The translations under genes were made by a program, and so were the position numbers. A stretch of 64,000 bases of DNA from Spirochaetales bacterium (GTDB taxonomy: Bacteria > Spirochaetota > Leptospiria > Leptospirales > Leptonemataceae). Shown piece after piece: positions 52,701 to 60,165 of this stretch. The notes beneath the pieces were generated by a model. The model did no database searches and was not told the origin of the DNA. It saw nothing but the letters and a program-made list of their open reading frames with translations. Numbering within the stretch: the first letter of the stretch is position 1; the number at the start of each line of letters is the position of its first letter. Location of the stretch: assembly GCA_024233935.1 (NCBI GenBank), contig JACKOY010000022.1, positions 1 to 64,000 on the forward strand. The letters are read 5' to 3'.

Positions 52701-54606
52701 CCGAAACAAAACTCAGGGCTTCGACGGTAAAGGCGCGCTGGAAAACCGCGGCAAAACGCAGGGTTTCAATATCTTCCGGAGGAAGCAATGCCAGCAGGTC
52801 TGGACCGCTTGCCGCTCGTTCGCGAATCAGGGCCAGAGCTTCTCGCAGTCTGGTGTGCCAGGCATTCTGCTCGTAAAAGACCAGTCCTCGATCAATCAGG
52901 TGTTGCAAAATGGCGCGTATGGCGCCCGGGTTTCCTCCCGACGCGGCATACAACGGTTCCAGAAGCTCGGTCGACGCGCCCAGCTTGCTCGAAAATAGCT
53001 CCTGTAACAGGCTCGCAACGACCGATTCCCCCAGCGCCTCGACGTAGACATGCTCAAAAGCGACTTCGGGACCGACCCGAGAAAGAAGCGCGGCCGAAGT
53101 ATTTTCGCTGTCTTCTTCAATAGTCGCGATGACGCTGATGCGCGCGGAACCGACCTGACTCAGACCCAACACCACCTGAGCCGACGTCTCCTCCATGTGC
53201 TGCAGGTCGTCGATGCAGATCACGAGGCCTTTCCCGTACCGCGCGATGATCTCACAGAAGCGGGCGAAGAGTTTGTGGTAGTCTTCCGGCTTCCAGGCGC
53301 CCCGGCCGGTCCCGGTTTCGGATTCCTCTTCCAACCAGCGTTCGAGCTCCGGGATCAACTCAACAAGCAGTGCAAAAGAATCCGCAAATTGCTTCTGGAA
53401 ATAGGTGAGCACTTCGTACTGCCGTTTAACGGGCAGCGACTTCAAGAAATGCGTGAAGTTCTGCATGAGAGCGCCCAGCGTGTGGTAGGGTCGATCGGTG
53501 GTCTCCCGGCGACAGGCATGAAACCAGACCACGCCATCTCCGGAGAGCAGTCGGTCGTGCATTTCCCCGAGCAGTCGGGATTTGCCGATGCCGGACGGGC
53601 CATGAAGCAAAAGCACGTGATGGTCGGCCTTTTCATCGCGCGTTGTAAACTCTTCGAGCATGCGCAGTTCGCGCTCGCGATTTAGAAATGGGTTCTCACG
53701 CGGAAAACTTTCCCAATGGTCCTCGGTACCCGGTGTGAAAGCAATTGATTCGTCTTGTAGCGCACCGCTACGCTCCAGACGATCAAGATCCCGCACAAGG
53801 CCGGCGGTCGTGCGGTATCGGTCCTCCGGGTCCTTGTTCAGAAGTTTAAGTACGAGCCCCTCCAGGGCCGCCGGAATCTCGGGGACCATTTGTCGAGGTG
53901 GCCGGGGCGGCCGGGCTACCTGCTGGTGCATCAGAAGCGCCGGATCAACCGCGTCGAAGGGCAATTGGCCGGTAAGCGCTTCGTACAGGATAATGCCCAG
54001 GGAATACAAGTCTGCGCGGTGATCGATAAATTTGCTCAGCATTCCGGTGAGTTCCGGGGCCATGTAAGCAAGGGTACCGGCGACCCGGTTTTCCCCCGCC
54101 CCCGCCAGATGGGATAGACCAAAGTCCAAAAGAATCACCCGGGGCTGTCCGCCCTCGTGTTCCTGGTAGAGCACGTTGGCGGATTTCAGGTCGTGGTGCA
54201 CAAGTCCTTCATCGTGCAGATAGTGCAGTGACTCAGCGAGTCCCCGCAGAACGCGAAAGGCCTGCATTGCCGGCATGGGTCCCCGCTCCTGGATGATTGC
54301 AGCCAGGGTCGGCGCCTCGACATACTCCATCACCAGGCAGTGGATGTCGTCCTCATGAAAGAAATCGACGTAGCGTACAATTCCGTTGTGGCGAAGAGAC
54401 TGAAGTGTGTCCGCCTCTGCTCGAAATCGGAGCACAGTCTCGAGCGGGAAGCGACGATTGCGGGTATCGATGAGCTTCAGCGCGCGGTCTTCGCGGGTCT
54501 GCGTGTCCCAGACCCGAAACACCTGACCCATGCTACCCTCACCCAGCAAAGAGCGCACTTCGTACCGATTTTTCAGCACGCGGTTCAGAAAAGAGGAGTG
54601 TCTCAT
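49735..54606 (-). CDS. Ser/Thr kinase - AAA ATPase - TPR - GAF - class III nucleotidyl cyclase regulator
   Basis: This 1623-residue cytoplasmic signalling protein has five modules. (1) Kinase ~10-275: LLGEGSMGQVFRVWD, LVHHDLKSANVLY, VILLDFGLSH and GTLAYMAPEL. (2) A STAND-type ATPase ~305-640: LLHGPSGIGKSRLLGEM and VICIDDLQHMEET. (3) A helical, TPR-like stretch ~690-1140. (4) GAF ~1155-1320: EINRKISSTLDLNALLSEVL. (5) Adenylate/guanylate cyclase ~1370-1520: VLFSDIRQFTSFAE, GFVDKFIGDAIMAIFDA and VMGDSVNTASRIES, with both metal Asp and the Arg. A C-terminal helical tail follows. All catalytic residues appear intact. ATG 54606 (MRHSSFLNRVLKNRYEV) is chosen over 54702, which would invade the upstream gene. 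Confidence 0.88.
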   Translation of the reverse strand: MRHSSFLNRVLKNRYEVRSLLGEGSMGQVFRVWDTQTREDRALKLIDTRNRRFPLETVLRFRAEADTLQSLRHNGIVRYVDFFHEDDIHCLVMEYVEAPTLAAIIQERGPMPAMQAFRVLRGLAESLHYLHDEGLVHHDLKSANVLYQEHEGGQPRVILLDFGLSHLAGAGENRVAGTLAYMAPELTGMLSKFIDHRADLYSLGIILYEALTGQLPFDAVDPALLMHQQVARPPRPPRQMVPEIPAALEGLVLKLLNKDPEDRYRTTAGLVRDLDRLERSGALQDESIAFTPGTEDHWESFPRENPFLNRERELRMLEEFTTRDEKADHHVLLLHGPSGIGKSRLLGEMHDRLLSGDGVVWFHACRRETTDRPYHTLGALMQNFTHFLKSLPVKRQYEVLTYFQKQFADSFALLVELIPELERWLEEESETGTGRGAWKPEDYHKLFARFCEIIARYGKGLVICIDDLQHMEETSAQVVLGLSQVGSARISVIATIEEDSENTSAALLSRVGPEVAFEHVYVEALGESVVASLLQELFSSKLGASTELLEPLYAASGGNPGAIRAILQHLIDRGLVFYEQNAWHTRLREALALIRERAASGPDLLALLPPEDIETLRFAAVFQRAFTVEALSFVSGQEVTQLLPLLDRALRETVLNVDNERLYSFRDHSLRRQLRDSLPAEIRVEAHRRVATYLENNVLPESPAARYDIGHHLEQAMEFEAACRMYVLAAQLTDNGTFSNRQSMIYYDLARRMLDLGGTGMPVDEQFEVRFQALQHTHTINPGQADLHKQLESLEALVGDDTLRRIRTLASRASLSFYSGDRAEMQRCSEEILALAKSPDHDEHIVGTLVFLGSVPSDKTYEERVDLLSRGMSIALRLGRSDLIGASVAVYANLLAYLCRFREADRAIERIAARFANAAQSTRAGPLILFPRGILMSERGNFEDVLRGFDAGVDIAELNVGTVGLRFLTAHRARALGIAGKTREALELYDQLLADDGDPATKGERTVALHGRVLMALKEDDPQSALEYLEAAHAHLKLRPDAYMSATFYILGVHAYLRQGQSTLAEKDLEAASEIAHRLKAPLLDFHLGFAKRKLEWSRRRDPAVLKETEELLGQMLAADITGYYELYRQDFKSWQQTGSDSSSTTFIGATGANRELLQLIEINRKISSTLDLNALLSEVLEGAMQIAGAQHGYLFTCETAEAEGRPVTPIPELVLTRQAGGGAVPEGEQLYSRTVLHTVIDSRSAIVSRDARRERQWSASESVSEHRLRSLLCVPILLHADILGVLYLDNNEASGVFTLHDREIVENFAVQVAIAMNNARVFAREQQARRQTEATLRTFERFIPRQFTERFAEGNIELLETGLSREESLSVLFSDIRQFTSFAETRTPAETFLFLNDYLDRMERPIRAHQGFVDKFIGDAIMAIFDAEPVEAVRAGLDMLAELEELNRWRRERNLSQIECGIGVNTGPAMIGVVGSRDRMDTTVMGDSVNTASRIESLTKLYGTPLLIGEDTYERVRENHDLAMRLLDRVQVKGRARGVGIYEVFSADPAGLRDRKAYFRERFEQAYQAYESGAWQEAEQLFAGYAADFPEDRCVLPLLERVKLFQTVPPADWSGVYRMETK

Positions 54607-54643
54607 GGATGCCGATTGCCTCTCGAATATAGAGCCAGAACGT

Positions 54644-55414
54644 TCACGTGGACGCAACAAAATGAGCGGCGTCGCGGGATCGACGGATTTCCCAGGCCGC
54701 AATGGCGAAAGCGTTTGCGACGTTCAGAGAAGCCTTGCGGCCGTAAACAGGAATGGAAACGATCAGGTCAGACTGTTCTTTCAGCTTTTCTGAAATACCC
54801 GCCTGTTCGTTGCCCAAAATCAAGATACCCGATTGCGGCCACCGCACCTCGCCCAGGGGCATTGCGCCGGGTCCCGTTTCCAGAGCGACAACCGCAGGTG
54901 CCTGGTCGCCGCTTCCAAATCGTTTTCGCGCGTCCTCCAGGTCGCCCACAGAAACAATGGAAATCCAGTCCTGGGTCCCCATGGCTGCCGACTGCACGCC
55001 AGGCTGTTCCGGGCCCGGCGTATAACCACATCTAAAGACCGTGCGGAAACCGAAGCAATCGCAGGTCCGAACGATAGCGCCCACGTTGTGTGCCGACCGA
55101 ATATCCGGAAGAAAGACCGCCCAATTCAGTGGGGGCGCGCGGGCAATGTCTGCATCGCCTTCGATTCCCAGACGCAGGAGCACACGCCTTTCCGGGCCGC
55201 GTCCGGTCCGGCTTTGCCAGTGCACGTAGAGTTCACCAAGACGGGCCGCGACTGCTTTCTCGCAGCGTAGTTCCCGCCGACCCAGCCACCCCACAGCTTT
55301 GTTGTAATCATCCAGCAGGGTTGCATTGTCCAGGGCCCCGGCCAGCATGCGCGCGAGGTGCCTTGCCTGCTGTTGCGAGCTGAGGGCCAGAAACTTTCGT
55401 TGGGCAAAGGCCAT
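54644..55414 (-). CDS. TrmH/SpoU-family RNA 2'-O-methyltransferase
   Basis: This 256-residue SPOUT methyltransferase shows three knot motifs: DIRSAHNVGAIVRTCDCFGF (motif 1), ILILGNEQAGISE (motif 2) and IPVYGRKASLNVANAFAIAA (motif 3, catalytic and SAM loop). The N-terminal ~110 residues form an extra helical substrate-binding part. The target could be tRNA or 23S rRNA. It lies between metG (24 bp upstream) and the kinase-cyclase gene (37 bp downstream). Confidence 0.88.
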   Translation of the reverse strand: MAFAQRKFLALSSQQQARHLARMLAGALDNATLLDDYNKAVGWLGRRELRCEKAVAARLGELYVHWQSRTGRGPERRVLLRLGIEGDADIARAPPLNWAVFLPDIRSAHNVGAIVRTCDCFGFRTVFRCGYTPGPEQPGVQSAAMGTQDWISIVSVGDLEDARKRFGSGDQAPAVVALETGPGAMPLGEVRWPQSGILILGNEQAGISEKLKEQSDLIVSIPVYGRKASLNVANAFAIAAWEIRRSRDAAHFVAST

Positions 55415-55438
55415 CCTGTTCCGAGGATTGAAAAGTTC

Positions 55439-57460
55439 TTAATGAACGGCGGCGCCATCCGGAGCGTCGCAGGTGACAAAGACCTGACCGGAATGCAAAG
55501 GGCCGAAGGCACTTTCAACCCGGCCCCTGCGCACCTCGGGTTTTAGGGCCTCCAGGTCTTTCGTGCTGGCTTTTGCCTTCGGTCGCGCAACCCGATCGCC
55601 TGCCTGCAGAGTGACGCCAACGCGGATGGAACCCGGATCAATCAAAATCGCCCGATCGTCGGGACCGTCGGCTGCAAGCACCATGCCCTGGCTTATGATG
55701 CCCCGCAGCTTTGCGGGTTTTAGGTTTGCGACGACAACGACGTTGCGCCCCTCCAGGTCCGTAGCTGTGTAGGTGTTCTTGAGGCCGGCGCAGATTGTGC
55801 GCGATTCACCGCCGGTATCGACAGTAAGCACATACAGGCTTTCGGCTTCGGGATGCTCGCTGACACTCTTAATTTGAGAGACGCGCAAATCCAATGGGAA
55901 GACTGCATCCTGTTTTGCGCCGTCTTCTCTGACGGTTACGTCAATGCGCGGAAAGAGCGCCACCGCAGGCGCCAGCTGTTCTCCACCACGCAGACTGCCC
56001 CAGATCAGGTCCTGCAGCCCGGGTTCCCCGGAACGGCCCAGCATCGCGAGCCCCTGTCTGCATTTTTCGGGCATGACCGGCCAGAGCAGACTGAGAGCCA
56101 CGCGTAGCGCTTCCGCTCCGTGGTACAACACGGAACCCATGGCGTCTTTTTGGGCCGGATCTTTCGCCAATTTCCAGGGCGCCCGATGCTCGACATACCG
56201 ATTCACGCCGCGGACCAGGCTCGCGATCTCTTCGAGGGCGGTGGACAGATTCAGTACCTGGACCTGGCTTTGCACCCGGGCCAGGGTTGCGTTTGCAAGT
56301 TGTTTCAACTCCTGCTCCGGCTCACCGGGATCGCCTGGCTCCGGGAGTAGTCCTTCGTAGTGCGCCCAGGTAAACTTGCTGATGCGATTAATCGCGTTAC
56401 CCAGGTCATTGGCGAGCTCAGCGTTGACCCGATTTGTGAATAACTCGTCTGTAAAACTGGCGTCCTGGCCAAGCACCATATCCCGCACCAGAAAGTAGCG
56501 CACGCTGTCGACGCCGTGACGTTCCACGTAGTCCAGTGGATTGACCGCATTGCCTTTGCTTTTGCTTTGTTTTTCACCCCGATTCAGCCACCAGCCGTGC
56601 GCCAGTATGTGCCGGGGCAACTCGCGGTCCAATCCCATCAGCATGGTCGGCCAGTACACCGCATGGGTTGTCAGGATGTCCTTGCCGATGACGTGGTAAT
56701 CGGCCGGCCAGGCGGGGCGGCCATTTGAAAACTGTTTTCCGAGCACGCCCGATTCATAGTTCAGGAGTGCGTCGAACCAAACGTAGGTCACGAATTCCGT
56801 GTCGAAGGGCAAAGGGATGCCCCAGCTCAATCGGCTTATCGGGCGGCTGATGCAAAGATCGTGCAGTGGCTGCCGGAGGAATCCAAGCACTTCGTTTTTG
56901 CGGAACTCGGGCTGAATAAAGTCTGCGTTCTTCTGAATGTGCTCAATGAGTCGATCCCGATACTGACTCATCTTAAAAAAGTAGTTCTTTTCCGCGATCC
57001 ACTCGACCGGCTTACCGCTGACGGGATCCTTGCCATCGACCAGTTCGCCTTCGGAAAAAAAGCGTTCTTCCCCAACGGAGTACCAGCCGGCGTACTCTTT
57101 TAGATAGATCTCGCCCCGGTCGTACAATTCCTGCAGGCTCTTCTGGACGTACGCCTTGTGATCTTCGTCTGTCGTGCGTATAAAACGATCGTAGCGGATA
57201 TTCAGTCGTTCCCACAGTTCTTTGAAGCGGACGTGGAACTCATCCACCTGCTGCTGCGGCGTGACCCCGCGCTGACGGGCGGCCTGCTCAACCTTCTGCC
57301 CGTGCTCGTCTGTGCCGGTAAGGAAAAAAGTCTCATAACCCAAAAGCAGGTGATAGCGATTGATTACGTCCGCCAGGATCGTCGTGTAGGCATGACCGAT
57401 GTGCGGGCGGTCGTTGGCGTAGTAGATCGGGGTTGTGATGTAGAAGCTCTTTTTTGCCAT
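55439..57460 (-). CDS. metG: Methionine-tRNA ligase
   Basis: This 673-residue enzyme charges tRNA-Met. The signatures are PIYYANDRPHIGHAYTT (HIGH) and KQSKSKGNAVNP (KMSKS). The connective insert (GWYSVGEERFFSEGELVDGK) has no zinc-binding Cys, as in the zinc-free MetRS group. After the helical anticodon domain comes a C-terminal EMAP/Trbp111-type tRNA-binding domain (LRVSQIKSVSEHPEAESLYV, KPAKLRGIISQGMVLAA). It is the first gene of the long minus-strand run, with ATG at 57460. Confidence 0.97.
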   Translation of the reverse strand: MAKKSFYITTPIYYANDRPHIGHAYTTILADVINRYHLLLGYETFFLTGTDEHGQKVEQAARQRGVTPQQQVDEFHVRFKELWERLNIRYDRFIRTTDEDHKAYVQKSLQELYDRGEIYLKEYAGWYSVGEERFFSEGELVDGKDPVSGKPVEWIAEKNYFFKMSQYRDRLIEHIQKNADFIQPEFRKNEVLGFLRQPLHDLCISRPISRLSWGIPLPFDTEFVTYVWFDALLNYESGVLGKQFSNGRPAWPADYHVIGKDILTTHAVYWPTMLMGLDRELPRHILAHGWWLNRGEKQSKSKGNAVNPLDYVERHGVDSVRYFLVRDMVLGQDASFTDELFTNRVNAELANDLGNAINRISKFTWAHYEGLLPEPGDPGEPEQELKQLANATLARVQSQVQVLNLSTALEEIASLVRGVNRYVEHRAPWKLAKDPAQKDAMGSVLYHGAEALRVALSLLWPVMPEKCRQGLAMLGRSGEPGLQDLIWGSLRGGEQLAPAVALFPRIDVTVREDGAKQDAVFPLDLRVSQIKSVSEHPEAESLYVLTVDTGGESRTICAGLKNTYTATDLEGRNVVVVANLKPAKLRGIISQGMVLAADGPDDRAILIDPGSIRVGVTLQAGDRVARPKAKASTKDLEALKPEVRRGRVESAFGPLHSGQVFVTCDAPDGAAVH

Positions 57461-57472
57461 GAGAACCGCGAA

Positions 57473-57492
57473 CCCCGGACAGAAATCCGGGG
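57473..57492 (-). terminator. Hairpin between the CpxP-like gene and metG
   Basis: CCCCGGA (57473-57479) and TCCGGGG (57486-57492) form a perfect 7-bp stem with a six-base loop, in the 59-bp gap before metG. No T-run follows on the minus strand, so it may be a weak terminator, a processing site or chance. Confidence 0.35.
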
Positions 57493-57519
57493 CCCGCGAT
57501 CTTCGTCAAACAATGCCTG

Positions 57520-57963
57520 CTAGAAACGCTCCAGATGCTCGCGCAGCTCCTCAATGACCTTCGCCTTCTGCTCTGCGTTCAGGATGTCGTAGACCGCCAC
57601 AAAGCGATCGGGTGCGCTCTGCATGGCGCTCTGGCGCTCCTGCATATGGGCTTTTACCCGTTCCGCAATCGCATGCACGTCCGGATTGTTCGCGGCCAGA
57701 TCCCGTCTGACCGATTCCATCAGCGTTCGTCTCTGCGTGAGGCCGTTTCGCATATCGGTCTCGATCTGCCGCCGAACCTCCTGGTACTGCTGGCGTTGAG
57801 CCGCAGTGGGTTCCAGATCATCAAAGCGATCGTCGATGTGCTCCAGCATACGATCGACCTGGCTCTCCGACATGGGCGGCCCGTGGTGTCGGTGACACCC
57901 GGCCGCCAGGGCGCCCAGAGCGATTAGAGCGGTTGTATAGGCCAGAATTCGTTTTACTTTCAT
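57520..57963 (-). CDS. CpxP/Spy-like periplasmic lipoprotein
   Basis: This 147-residue protein has a signal peptide with lipobox LAAGC (Cys23), then HRHHGPP and an all-helical mature region: VDRMLEHIDDRFDDLEPTAA, QRQQYQEVRRQIETDMRNGL and VRRDLAANNPDVHAIAERVK. LEPTAAQRQQ resembles the LTxxQ motif of Spy/CpxP proteins, small envelope chaperones that also damp the CpxA sensor. It lies divergently from a CpxR-like and CpxA-like pair, as in enterobacteria, which supports the call. The shared spacer contains a GTAAA-N5-GTAAA box. ATG 57963 is fixed by the signal peptide. Confidence 0.75.
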   Translation of the reverse strand: MKVKRILAYTTALIALGALAAGCHRHHGPPMSESQVDRMLEHIDDRFDDLEPTAAQRQQYQEVRRQIETDMRNGLTQRRTLMESVRRDLAANNPDVHAIAERVKAHMQERQSAMQSAPDRFVAVYDILNAEQKAKVIEELREHLERF

Positions 57964-58048
57964 GTTTGCCTCCGAAAGTGTGTGGGCCGAGTGTAGCACT
58001 ATCCGCCGGGTCTTTGCATCAAGCGGAGGAAAAACTCTGTTTCGGTTT

Positions 58049-58082
58049 GTAAATCCCTGTAAACCGGAACAGTAAAATTTAC
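58049..58082. promoter_or_regulatory. CpxR-type box between the cpxP-like and cpxR-like genes
   Basis: GTAAA at 58049-58053 and 58059-58063 are separated by exactly five bases, the published enterobacterial CpxR-box arrangement. A third GTAAA starts at 58072 inside the palindrome GTAAAATTTAC (58072-58082). The site ends 30 bp before the response-regulator ATG and lies 86 bp before the CpxP-like gene. It could serve autoregulation in both directions. Confidence 0.6.
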
Positions 58083-58112
58083 AGGCCCCGGTCTCCATGC
58101 AGGCCGACAGCG

Positions 58113-58811
58113 ATGGACACAAACATTCTTCTGGTCGATGATGACCGCAAGCTACGCGAGTTGCTTTCCGAATTCTTGAGTAACCACGGCTTTCGCGTAC
58201 ACTGTTTGGCGGACGGCAATGGGATTCTAAGCGCACTGCAGGAATACCAGGCGAACCTGGTGATTCTGGACATCATGTTGCCTGGCGGGGACGGTTTCGA
58301 AGTGCTAAAAGAAATACGGGCCCGTTCGGACGTGCCGGTGATCATGCTGACTGCGCGCGGTGAGCCCATCGATCGGGTGCTGGGCCTGGAGCTCGGTGCC
58401 GACGATTACCTGGCAAAGCCCTTCGAGCCCCGCGAACTTCTGGCCCGGCTCAAGGCCATTTTGCGGCGGACGCGTCATTCCGAGCCGGTCGCGCCGGCCG
58501 GCCCCGTTCGCATCCGTGTGGGTGAGCTGGAACTGGACCAACGCAACCAAAGGCTGACCGTTGGTTCTGAAGTGCGTGAACTCTCCGGAGCGGAAAGTGA
58601 GCTGCTGGCGGTCTTGCTGGCCGAACCGGACCGGGTTTTCAGTCGCGACGAGATTATGAACCAAACCCGCGGTCGGGATTATATGGGTTTTGAGCGCACG
58701 ATCGATGTTCACATCAGCCGCTTGCGCAACGTGCTGTCGGATTTCCCGGGCTATCGCGATCGCATTCGCACGGTGCGGGGCCGCGGCTACATGTTTACGA
58801 GCGCCGATTGA
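58113..58811 (+). CDS. OmpR/CpxR-family response regulator
   Basis: This 232-residue protein has a receiver domain (ILLVDDDRKLRELLSEFL with the acidic pair, LVILDIMLPGGDGFEVL with the phospho-acceptor Asp, VIMLTARGEP, DDYLAKPFEPRELLARL with the Lys). The OmpR-type winged helix follows (LSGAESELLAVLLAEPDRVF, DVHISRLRNVLSD and IRTVRGRGYMF). CpxR is the best match by context. Its stop overlaps the kinase start (TGATG). Confidence 0.9.
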   Translation: MDTNILLVDDDRKLRELLSEFLSNHGFRVHCLADGNGILSALQEYQANLVILDIMLPGGDGFEVLKEIRARSDVPVIMLTARGEPIDRVLGLELGADDYLAKPFEPRELLARLKAILRRTRHSEPVAPAGPVRIRVGELELDQRNQRLTVGSEVRELSGAESELLAVLLAEPDRVFSRDEIMNQTRGRDYMGFERTIDVHISRLRNVLSDFPGYRDRIRTVRGRGYMFTSAD

Positions 58812-60160
58812 TGTCGCGTCTCTACCTGAAGATATTTGCTCTTTTTTGCGGGACCCTGCTGGTGGTGGAGGCGGCGTTGTTTACGGCCGCGCACCTTCTG
58901 GCCCGTGAAGACGAGTCCGGTCGTATCGAAAGACTGGCCCGGGGGCAGGCCGGTTTGATGCGTGAGCTGCTAAGCGCAGCTGGCCCGGACCCCGCGGCTC
59001 TCCAGCATGCGGTCGAGGTCGTCGGCCTTGCCTACGATGCCCGGCTGCGGCTGGTCAATCGGGAAAGCGGCCTCGAGCTGGCCCGCACAAGGGACAACGA
59101 GACTTTTGAAGAACTGCACCGACCTCTCCGTGAGGTGCATCCCGGCGTATGGATCGCAAGAACACCAGGCGGATTTGCAGGCCGCATCAATATCGATCTG
59201 GAGTCGGGTCCGGCGCGGCTCGAGATTCGTATTCCGGAACGCCACGGGCCTATCGGCGGAGGGTTCTTGCTGTTTGCGGTCGGCCTCGGGCTTGCCTTTG
59301 CCTTGTTGATGCTTCCGATTTCCCGTATGTTGACGAATCCATTGCGCCGCCTGCGCGAGTCCGCCTTGCGCATCGCGGCCGGCGAGCTTTCACATCGAGT
59401 TCCACTTTCGGGGGGTGACGAGGTGCGCGAGCTCAGCGAGGCCATGAACGAAATGGCCGAACGCGTCGAAGCCATGGTTCGAGAACTCCGGGAAATGGCC
59501 GCCAATCTTTCGCATGCTTTGCGCACACCCCTGGCGCGACTCCAGCTCGCGTTCGGGCTGGCGGAGGAAGCGCGATCGGACCGGGAGCGAAGGTTGCAGC
59601 TGGATCGGGCGCGCTCTGAAATCCGCGAAATGGATGAGCTGATCGGCCGCATTCTTCTTCTGGCCCGGATCGACGCGCAGCAGCTTACCCGACAGGAGGC
59701 GATTGAACTCGGGCCGCTACTGGCATCCATAATCGAAAGCAATCGTCCCCTGTTTGCAGAGCAGCAAATCGTGCTGGAGTGTGCGCTCAAAGAAGACGCC
59801 GTCGTGGCAGGCAGTGGGGCCGAGTTGCGTCTGGCCTTCGGCGCGATTCTGGAAAATCAGGCCCGCTACGCCGCTCCCGGGTCTCGAGCCCGGGTGCGTC
59901 TTGACGTGAAAGGCGATCTGATCCGCCTCGATTTTTTGAATCACTGTCGCGAACACCGGTCCGGAGATCCCGAACAGTGGTTTGAACCGTTTTTTCGGTC
60001 CCCCGACAGTCCTGGAAGCGGCCTCGGACTTGCGCTTGTACGGCGGGTCATTGAAAACCACGGCGGCACGGCGGCGGCAAAGCTGGAAGCTGACCTCTTT
60101 GAACTGCGTGTATTTCTACCTGCACTTCGGCCGCAGGTCAGAATGAACCCGGAAGACTAA
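58811..60160 (+). CDS. CpxA-like sensor histidine kinase
   Basis: This 449-residue membrane sensor has helix 1 at LYLKIFALFCGTLLVVEAAL, a periplasmic domain of ~130 residues, helix 2 at GGFLLFAVGLGLAFALLML, then HAMP (NPLRRLRESALRIAAGELSH). The H-box MAANLSHALRTPLARLQLAF has the phosphorylated His. The ATPase part is AFGAILENQARYA (N-box), WFEPFFRS and SGLGLALVRRVIENHGG. The N-box reads ENQARYA where ENALRYA is typical, which still retains the Asn. ATG 58811 is preferred to TTG 58808. It converges on serS with five bases between them. Confidence 0.88.
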   Translation: MSRLYLKIFALFCGTLLVVEAALFTAAHLLAREDESGRIERLARGQAGLMRELLSAAGPDPAALQHAVEVVGLAYDARLRLVNRESGLELARTRDNETFEELHRPLREVHPGVWIARTPGGFAGRINIDLESGPARLEIRIPERHGPIGGGFLLFAVGLGLAFALLMLPISRMLTNPLRRLRESALRIAAGELSHRVPLSGGDEVRELSEAMNEMAERVEAMVRELREMAANLSHALRTPLARLQLAFGLAEEARSDRERRLQLDRARSEIREMDELIGRILLLARIDAQQLTRQEAIELGPLLASIIESNRPLFAEQQIVLECALKEDAVVAGSGAELRLAFGAILENQARYAAPGSRARVRLDVKGDLIRLDFLNHCREHRSGDPEQWFEPFFRSPDSPGSGLGLALVRRVIENHGGTAAAKLEADLFELRVFLPALRPQVRMNPED

Positions 60161-60165
60161 CCGAT

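Noticed and set aside
52075..52998. 307-codon plus-strand frame opposite the kinase-cyclase gene
   Set aside because: Pure antisense of the TPR/ATPase region with no supporting start signal or domain.
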